Assembly: GCA_031279735.1 (NCBI GenBank)
Contig: JAITHX010000063.1
Location: forward strand, 1 to 7,324
DNA length: 7,324 bases
Source: Prevotellaceae bacterium
GTDB lineage: Bacteria > Bacteroidota > Bacteroidia > Bacteroidales > UBA932
Direction: 5' to 3'
Every line of letters begins with the position of its first letter. The first letter of the stretch is position 1. The position numbers were made by a program, and so were the translations under genes. The notes under the pieces were generated by a model. The model saw only the letters and a list, made by a program, of their open reading frames with translations, made no database searches and was not told the origin of the DNA. Of this stretch, positions 1 to 5,279 are shown in pieces.

Positions 1-68
1 CGGTCGCTATACTATTCGATTGAGGGAAAATAAAAAATATAAGATTAACGAGTGCGAAATAATTCAAC
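1..68. other. Upstream leader; no gene recognised
   Basis: This is the only sequence available before the hicB-like gene. In frame 1 it could hold the last ten codons of an upstream gene ending at the TAA at 31-33 (tail RSLYYSIEGK), and in frame 3 a tail of six codons ending at 21-23. Neither tail matches a HicA C-terminus that I recognise, so I cannot say whether a toxin gene lies just outside the window. Positions 28-50 are A/T-rich. I find no TTTG / TAnnTTTG promoter pair and no clear Shine-Dalgarno sequence before the ATG at 69. Confidence 0.4.
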
Positions 69-440
69 ATGGACAGATTGGAATACAAAGCTTACTATGG
101 AAGCATCGAGTACGAGAACGGGCGACTTCACGGCAAAGTACTCGGAATGACGAAAGACGTTATCCTGTACGAGGGCAATACGGTCGAAGAATTGGAGAAC
201 GATTTCGAGACAGCTATCGAAAGTTACTTCGAGAGTTGCGAAGAAATGGGGATAACTCCGCGTAAATCATACAACGGGACTCTGAATATCAGGATACCTT
301 GCGAAATGCATTGCAAGCTCGCGATAATGGCGGAAGAAAACAACACGACGATTAGCTCCGTCATTCGCGATTCGATAGAAAAAACGCTCGAATTATATCT
401 TGATTTCCCAAATAATCATCAATTTAAAACACGCTTATAA
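69..440 (+). CDS. HicB-family antitoxin-like protein with C-terminal ribbon-helix-helix domain
   Basis: The 123-residue protein has two parts. Residues 5-65 look like the HicB fold (partial RNase H-like): LEYKAYYGSIEY, then HGKVLGM, then an acidic helix around EGNTVEELENDFETAIESYF. Residues about 71-111 look like a ribbon-helix-helix DNA-binding segment (TLNIRIPCEMHCKLAIMAEE followed by TTISSVIRDSIEKTL). HicB proteins of this layout normally neutralise the small RNase HicA and repress their own operon. The start at 69 is favoured because homologues begin close to the LEYK motif. A longer overlapping reading frame at 20-265 is in another frame and is not a gene. The TAA at 438-440 is followed at once by the ATG of the AAA+ ATPase gene, so the two are probably co-transcribed. 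No HicA is visible, so the protein could be an antitoxin with its partner outside the window, an orphan, or a regulator of the downstream genes. The sampled line 361-420 is only about one third G+C, well below the next gene. Confidence 0.85.
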   Translation: MDRLEYKAYYGSIEYENGRLHGKVLGMTKDVILYEGNTVEELENDFETAIESYFESCEEMGITPRKSYNGTLNIRIPCEMHCKLAIMAEENNTTISSVIRDSIEKTLELYLDFPNNHQFKTRL

Positions 441-1544
441 ATGGCAAACCCGAACAAAAAGCAAGACGTGCTCCGCCTGCCTGCGGAGTCGCTCTACGAA
501 CGCGAACTGACCGCGTTGAAGAAAGAAGACGAAAAGGAGGAAAAACCCGCCGGCTGGCAATTGTCGCCCAAAGCGGTATTCAAGTTCATCGTCGGAGGAA
601 AGGCGGGGAATGCGGAGGTTACTCCGAAGTATATCGGTCATAACCGGCTGGTCGAAATAGCAATAGCCACTCTGTTGACCGACCGTTCGCTGCTGCTGAT
701 AGGCGAACCGGGCACGGCGAAATCGTGGCTGTCGGAAAATCTCGCGGCGGCGATTTGCGGCGATTCGGCGAAAGTGGTGCAGGGAACCGCCGGAACAACC
801 GAAGAACAAATCCGCTACTCGTGGAACTACGCCATGCTGATAGCCGGCGGACCGTCGAACGAGGCTTTGATTAAAAGTCCGATATACCGGGCGATGGAAA
901 CAGGTTCCATAGCGCGTTTCGAGGAAATATCCCGTTGCGCCTCCGAAGTGCAGGACGCTTTGATTTCTATCATGTCCGAAAAAACCATCGCCATTCCCGA
1001 ACTCGGCGGGGAAATTCCCGCCCGACGGGGATTCTCCATCATCGCCACCGCAAACACGAGAGACAGAGGCGTAAACGACATGTCGTCGGCATTGAAGCGG
1101 CGATTCAACATCGTAGTGCTTCCTTCGCCCGCCACGCTGGAAACCGAAGTAGCCATCGTCGGCAAGCGCGTAGCCGAAATTTCCGCCAGCTACCGTCTGA
1201 AAGCGCATCCGCCCGCAAACGAGGTGGTGGAAAGAATAGTAACAGTCTTTCGCGAACTCCGCCGCGGAGTTACGCTCGACGAAAAACAAAAGCTCAAGTC
1301 GCCCGGCGGAGTCGTTTCGACCGCCGAAGCGATTTCCCTCATCACGAACGGCATGGCTCTTGCCGCCAGCTTCGGCAACGGCACCGTTACCGACGACGAC
1401 CTCGCCGCCGGACTGCAGGGCGCAATAGTCAAGGACGAGGAGAAGGACAAAATCGCATGGACGGAATACCTCGAAAACGTGATGAAGAAACGGGGCGTCG
1501 CATGGCGGGGGCTGTACAATTCGTGCAGCGAGATGAACAAATAA
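441..1544 (+). CDS. MoxR-type AAA+ ATPase, YehL-like subgroup
   Basis: This 367-residue protein is a MoxR-family AAA+ ATPase. Such proteins usually act as chaperone-like ATPases together with VWA-domain partners. Visible motifs are Walker A GEPGTAKS (88-95), a Walker B-like IARFEEI (157-163), sensor-1 IIATANTRDRG (200-210, likely Asn205), and an arginine-finger region ALKRRF (217-222). Between them, VQGTAGTTEEQIRYSWNY (113-130) and RCASEVQDALISIMSEK (165-181) are hallmarks of the subgroup encoded beside DUF5682 genes (YehL in E. coli). The length fits the subgroup, and the N-terminal VLRLPAES segment supports the start at 441. The canonical Walker B Asp-Glu is Glu-Glu here, which I believe is normal for this subgroup. 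The gene starts on the base after the hicB-like stop codon, and 21 bases separate it from the TonB receptor gene. Its usual partner, DUF5682, lies 3.7 kb downstream. The biological role of this subgroup is not established. A 409-codon antisense frame over the gene is a composition artefact. Confidence 0.93.
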   Translation: MANPNKKQDVLRLPAESLYERELTALKKEDEKEEKPAGWQLSPKAVFKFIVGGKAGNAEVTPKYIGHNRLVEIAIATLLTDRSLLLIGEPGTAKSWLSENLAAAICGDSAKVVQGTAGTTEEQIRYSWNYAMLIAGGPSNEALIKSPIYRAMETGSIARFEEISRCASEVQDALISIMSEKTIAIPELGGEIPARRGFSIIATANTRDRGVNDMSSALKRRFNIVVLPSPATLETEVAIVGKRVAEISASYRLKAHPPANEVVERIVTVFRELRRGVTLDEKQKLKSPGGVVSTAEAISLITNGMALAASFGNGTVTDDDLAAGLQGAIVKDEEKDKIAWTEYLENVMKKRGVAWRGLYNSCSEMNK

Positions 1545-1565
1545 AAATGTAAATACCGCGAAGAA

Positions 1566-3587
1566 ATGAAGAAATACCGGCTTATTGCATCGGCTGCGAT
1601 GTTGTGCGCACTGCAATCTTTCGCCCAAAGCGTTGCCGAATCGGACACAATCATTTCCCTTCAAGCCGTCATCGTGTCTTATCGAGCCGACAAATCAACT
1701 CCCGTAAGCTTTCTGAATATCGACAAGAATGAACTCAAACTCAAATCCACGGGGCAGGAGCCGTCGTTTCTCCTTGCGGAAACTTCTTCCGTTTCGGCGT
1801 ACTCCGATGCGGGAAACACGCAGGGTTATTCTTATTATCGTTTGCGCGGAATCGACCAGACGAGGATAAACGTAACCTTCGACGGAGTTCCGATGAATGA
1901 GCCGGAAGATCAGGGTGCATATTTTTCCAATTATCCCGATCTGTTGAACTCGGCGGACAGAATACAAATTCAGCGCGGCGTCGGAACCAGTCAAAACGGA
2001 ACGGCAAGTTATGCCGGAAACATTCAGTTGTTTTCGCCGAATCTGCGCGATTCGGCATCCGTGACCTTGGGCGCGGATTACGGTTCTTTCAACAGCTTGC
2101 GAGCCTTCTGCGAATACAAAAGCGGGCTGATGACCGACAAAGCCTTTTACGTCAGACTTTCCGAGATTTATTCCGACGGCTACAAATATCATTCGTCCAA
2201 TCATTCTCAATCCGTTTTCGCAAGCGGCGGGCTGTTTCGCGACAGGTCGAGCTGGAAAATTAATCTGCTGTGGGGACAGCAACGCAACGAATTGGCTTGG
2301 CTCGGCGTTACGGATTCATTAATCGCCATCGACCGCAGAACGAACGCCGCAACTCAAGACGAAAAGGATTATTTCACCCAAACGCTGGTGCAGCTGCAAA
2401 ACAAATGGCGGGTGAATGAAGATTCGTATCTGCAATCGAGTGTCTATTACACTTTTTTGAACGGCAACTACGATTTCGACTTAAACAATTACAGCGGTCT
2501 TCCTTCCACTGACGAGCTGTACAACTATGCCTTCCGGTCGCACTGGGCTGGATTTTACGCTAATTACACCCTTTCCCGAAAATGTTTTCAATGGACATCC
2601 GGATTACACGCCAACAAATACAGTCGAAAGCATACGGGAAGCGAAAAGAGTGCGGGACAGCTGTATGTCAATACGGGTTACAAGAACGAAGCAAGCGTTT
2701 TTTCAAAGATGAATTACACGTTCGGCAAAATCACTCTTTTCGCAGATTTGCAATATCGCCGCGCGATTTTCGATTACAGAAGCGATTATAGGGGCGAAGG
2801 CAAGGAAAACATGTCATGGAATAAACTGAGATGGAATTTCCTCAATCCTAAAGTCGGCGTCAGCTGCGAACTGAAAAACGGGGCGGTTGCTTATTGCAGC
2901 GTCGGAAGAATCGGTCGTGAACCCACCCGAAACGACATGTTCGGCGGAGAAGACGACCTGAAGGCGGACGATTCCGGCAAACCCTTGATCGTTATCGATA
3001 CCCCCGAATATGTAACCGATACCGAACTTGGGTTTCGCCTGCAAAACGGGACGTTGAAAACGGACGTGAATTTCTTTTACATGAATTTCGACAATGAAAT
3101 AGTATTGAACGGAACGTTCGGACCAAACGGATTGGCGTTGACCGACAAGGTCGAAAAAAGCATCAGGACGGGCGTGGAGCTGGCGGTCGAATACAAGTTA
3201 AATTCCCGTTTTACGCTTGTTAATCGTTCGTCGTACAATTACAGTCGAATCAGGGAACAGCGAGAATCTTTCTCTCCGATTCTCACCCCTCCGCTTATCG
3301 TCAATCAGGAAATACGTTACGATTGCGGGGGATTCGGAGTTTCCCTGTCGGTCAAATATCACGACAAGTCGTACATCGATTTTGCGAACTCGGTACAAAT
3401 TCAATCCTGCACCCTTGTTAATGCAAGGCTGCGATACGGTCGTCGCAACTGGGGCTGTTGCCTGCATCTGAATAATCTGACGAATGTAAACTATTACGGT
3501 CACGGCTATGTGGATTTCGACGGCAGGGAAAAATATTTCGTTCAGGCTCCATTCAACTTTTGTTTCTCGGTAAACTATCGTTTATGA
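1566..3587 (+). CDS. TonB-dependent outer-membrane receptor, probably for nicotinamide riboside or a related NAD precursor
   Basis: The 673-residue protein is a TonB-dependent receptor. It begins with a signal peptide (MKKYRLIASAAMLCALQSFA, cleavage near residues 20-22) and a TonB-box-like stretch LQAVIVSYRADK (32-43). The plug domain spans about 45-160, with YYRLRGIDQTRINVTFDGVP (90-109) and RIQIQRGVGTSQNGTASYAG (132-151). The rest shows alternating aromatic and polar residues typical of a 22-strand barrel and ends in FCFSVNYRL. There is no N-terminal carboxypeptidase-like or STN domain, so this is a short, plain receptor rather than a SusC-type one. The substrate is inferred only from context: the stop codon overlaps the pnuC start (ATGA at 3584-3587), and nadR follows. 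Thiamin is an alternative, because Bacteroidota also pair receptors with the PnuC relative PnuT; but the third gene here is nadR rather than a thiamin kinase, and no space for a TPP riboswitch exists in the 21 bases upstream. Family call strong, substrate moderate. Confidence 0.92.
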   Translation: MKKYRLIASAAMLCALQSFAQSVAESDTIISLQAVIVSYRADKSTPVSFLNIDKNELKLKSTGQEPSFLLAETSSVSAYSDAGNTQGYSYYRLRGIDQTRINVTFDGVPMNEPEDQGAYFSNYPDLLNSADRIQIQRGVGTSQNGTASYAGNIQLFSPNLRDSASVTLGADYGSFNSLRAFCEYKSGLMTDKAFYVRLSEIYSDGYKYHSSNHSQSVFASGGLFRDRSSWKINLLWGQQRNELAWLGVTDSLIAIDRRTNAATQDEKDYFTQTLVQLQNKWRVNEDSYLQSSVYYTFLNGNYDFDLNNYSGLPSTDELYNYAFRSHWAGFYANYTLSRKCFQWTSGLHANKYSRKHTGSEKSAGQLYVNTGYKNEASVFSKMNYTFGKITLFADLQYRRAIFDYRSDYRGEGKENMSWNKLRWNFLNPKVGVSCELKNGAVAYCSVGRIGREPTRNDMFGGEDDLKADDSGKPLIVIDTPEYVTDTELGFRLQNGTLKTDVNFFYMNFDNEIVLNGTFGPNGLALTDKVEKSIRTGVELAVEYKLNSRFTLVNRSSYNYSRIREQRESFSPILTPPLIVNQEIRYDCGGFGVSLSVKYHDKSYIDFANSVQIQSCTLVNARLRYGRRNWGCCLHLNNLTNVNYYGHGYVDFDGREKYFVQAPFNFCFSVNYRL

Positions 3588-4216
3588 CGGATTTTTTCAG
3601 CATTAAAACCACCGCCTTTCAAATCATCGGTTATACGGTGAGCTACGTCGAACTGACCGGCACCGTGTTCGGGTTTGTTTCCGTCTGGCTGGCGTCGAAA
3701 GCCAATATCCTGACATGGCCAGCAGGCGTTGTCAACGAGTTTTTTCTGTTTCTTCTGTTTTATCAGACTCAACTTTACGCCGACATGTTCCTGCAAGTGT
3801 ATTTTTTCGCCGTGACCGTTTCAGGCTGGCGCAACTGGCGCAGGGAAACCGTGAAGAACCGCATCCTGTCCGTTTCCCGAAGAAATCGAGTGGCGATAGC
3901 GCTGACAATCGCGGCGGGCAGTCTGACCGTCGGCTTTCTGATTCAAAACATACACGTCCTGCTTCCACGCTATTTTGCAGTTCCGGCATCATGGCCGTTC
4001 ACCGATTCGACGGTGATGGCGCTGAGCATAGCCGCCACCGTGCTTCTGGCGCAAAAAAGAGTGGAATCGTGGTTGTTGTGGATAGCGGTCGATGTGATTT
4101 GCACCGTATTGTACTTCAAAAAGGCAATCTGGTTCCTCTCATTCGAATACTTTGTTTTTTTGTGGATGGCGGTTTACGGATTGTCGAACTGGCGCAAACA
4201 GATGAAAAATGGTTAA
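3584..4216 (+). CDS. pnuC: PnuC-family nicotinamide riboside transporter
   Basis: The 210-residue inner-membrane protein belongs to the PnuC (NMN/NR transporter) family, which moves nicotinamide riboside by facilitated diffusion driven by its phosphorylation inside the cell. Family signatures are ELTGTVFGFVSVWLASKANI (23-42), LTWPAGVVN (43-51), LYADMFLQVYFF (64-75) and GWRNW (81-85, the family's GWYxW position). In the second half there are D141, ESWLLWIAVDVICTVLYFKK (161-180) and the closing GLSNWRKQ (199-206). Several hydrophobic segments fit the seven-helix layout. I chose the ATG at 3584, which overlaps the receptor stop as ATGA, over the upstream in-frame ATG at 3560, which would add eight residues lying inside the receptor gene. 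The 3' end overlaps nadR by 8 bases. NR rather than thiamin is favoured by the NadR partner; PnuC, PnuT and PnuX paralogues cannot be fully separated by eye. Confidence 0.94.
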   Translation: MTDFFSIKTTAFQIIGYTVSYVELTGTVFGFVSVWLASKANILTWPAGVVNEFFLFLLFYQTQLYADMFLQVYFFAVTVSGWRNWRRETVKNRILSVSRRNRVAIALTIAAGSLTVGFLIQNIHVLLPRYFAVPASWPFTDSTVMALSIAATVLLAQKRVESWLLWIAVDVICTVLYFKKAIWFLSFEYFVFLWMAVYGLSNWRKQMKNG

Positions 4217-5219
4217 GGCGTTTACATTCGGCAAGTTTCTCCCCTTTCACAAAGGGCACGAAGCGTTGATTCGCTTTGCTCTGTCAAAATGTGACTTTTT
4301 GTCTGTTCTGATTTGTCGCGGCGACAATGAGAAAATATCCGGCGAAACCCGACGGGAATGGATAGAATCATGTTTCGGAAACATACCCGGACTGACGATA
4401 AACATCTTCGATTACAATGAAAGCGAGTTGCCGCGCACTTCGGTCGCATCAAGAGAAGTGTCCGGGTTGTGGGCGGAAAAATTCAAGACGCTTTTCCCCG
4501 ACTGTCGATTCGTAATAACATCGGAACCTTACGGGTATTTCGTCGCCGAATACATGAACATCGAACATATCATGTTCGATGTGCGCCGAGCGCTTTTTCC
4601 CGTATCGGCAACGGCGATTCGCAGCGACTGGCTCGCCTGCCGAGATTTTATGCCCGAAAGCGTAAGACGGTATTTTATGCGTAAAGTTGTCGTGTCCGGC
4701 ACGGAATCAACCGGCAAAACCACCTTGACGCAGCGTCTTGCACTACATTACGGTTGCGTATGCGTGCCGGAAGCGGGACGGGACATTATTTCAAACTCCA
4801 AATCCTTTTCTTACGATGACCTGCATATCGTTGCAAGGGAACACGCACGGCGGATTTTAGAAGCCGAACGCTCCGCCGCTCCGCTTGTTGTTATCGACAC
4901 CGACATTCACATCACGAAATCGTATGCACGGTTTATGTTTCAAAAGGACTTGCCGGCGAGTCGGCAAATATGCGACGCGAACAGAGCGCATTTGTACCTG
5001 TATCTCAAAAACGACTTGGAATATGTTCAGGACGGAACCCGACTGGACAGGAAGGAAAGGGATATGCTGGACGAGTGTCATCGAAAAACACTTGAAGCGC
5101 ACAGTATTCCCTTCGTGGAGATAGGAGGAAGAGATCCTCAAGCGCGATTCGAAGCGGCGGTGAGGGAAATAGACGAATTGTTGCGGAAATCGGTCGTCGC
5201 CCGATTAATGAACGGGTAA
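4209..5219 (+). CDS. nadR: NadR-type bifunctional NMN adenylyltransferase / nicotinamide riboside kinase
   Basis: The 336-residue cytosolic enzyme combines two activities. The N-terminal nucleotidyltransferase domain (about 1-150) has the GKFLPFHKGH motif (8-17; GxFxPxHxGH) and SATAIRSD (133-140, ISxTxxR-like), as expected for NMN + ATP to NAD+. The C-terminal kinase domain (about 155-330) has a P-loop GTESTGKTT (164-172), Walker B-like VVIDTDIHIT (227-236) and DGTRLDRKERD (275-285), matching the NR kinase part that converts NR to NMN. Enterobacterial NadR is about 410 residues because it has an N-terminal HTH repressor domain. That domain is absent here, so this protein should not repress transcription itself. 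The start at 4209 puts the catalytic motif right at the N-terminus, as expected, and overlaps pnuC by 8 bases. Phosphorylation of NR would trap the vitamin brought in by the receptor and PnuC. No rare replacement of motif residues is visible. Confidence 0.95.
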   Translation: MVKAFTFGKFLPFHKGHEALIRFALSKCDFLSVLICRGDNEKISGETRREWIESCFGNIPGLTINIFDYNESELPRTSVASREVSGLWAEKFKTLFPDCRFVITSEPYGYFVAEYMNIEHIMFDVRRALFPVSATAIRSDWLACRDFMPESVRRYFMRKVVVSGTESTGKTTLTQRLALHYGCVCVPEAGRDIISNSKSFSYDDLHIVAREHARRILEAERSAAPLVVIDTDIHITKSYARFMFQKDLPASRQICDANRAHLYLYLKNDLEYVQDGTRLDRKERDMLDECHRKTLEAHSIPFVEIGGRDPQARFEAAVREIDELLRKSVVARLMNG

Positions 5220-5222
5220 TAT

Positions 5223-5255
5223 TTTGCAAATAACATAACGACATGTTTCATTTTG
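5223..5255 (+). promoter_or_regulatory. Candidate Bacteroidota-type promoter before the DUF5682 gene
   Basis: The 60-base gap after nadR holds TTTG at 5223-5226 and TCATTTTG at 5248-5255, separated by 21 bases. The Bacteroidota housekeeping consensus is TTTG, a spacer of about 19-21 bases, then TAnnTTTG; the second element differs from it at one base. The distance to the start codon at 5280 is 24 bases, a short but plausible leader. The A/T-rich spacer makes chance matches likely. If real, the DUF5682 gene could be transcribed separately from the NR cassette. Confidence 0.3.
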
Positions 5256-5279
5256 TTTCGACACATTTTTTTTATCAAC

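Noticed and set aside
60..73. Ten bases TCAACATGGA shared between the hicB-like start and the DUF5682 start (5275-5284)
   Set aside because: The match covers just the start codon and a few flanking bases and does not extend further, so it is most likely chance.
1545..1565. Possible insertion scar or direct repeat at the left border of the NR cassette
   Set aside because: Comparison with 5220-5279 shows only short A/T-rich similarity. No target-site duplication, inverted repeat, integrase or transposase is visible.
435..1664. 409-codon open frame on the minus strand opposite the AAA+ ATPase gene
   Set aside because: The plus strand encodes a clear ATPase with Walker motifs. The antisense frame extends past both of its ends into neighbouring genes and shows no recognisable domain.
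5243..5273. Possible terminator: weak inverted repeat ATGT/ACAT followed by eight T at 5266-5273
   Set aside because: The stem has only four pairs with a loop of 16 bases and overlaps the T run, so it is too weak for an intrinsic terminator.
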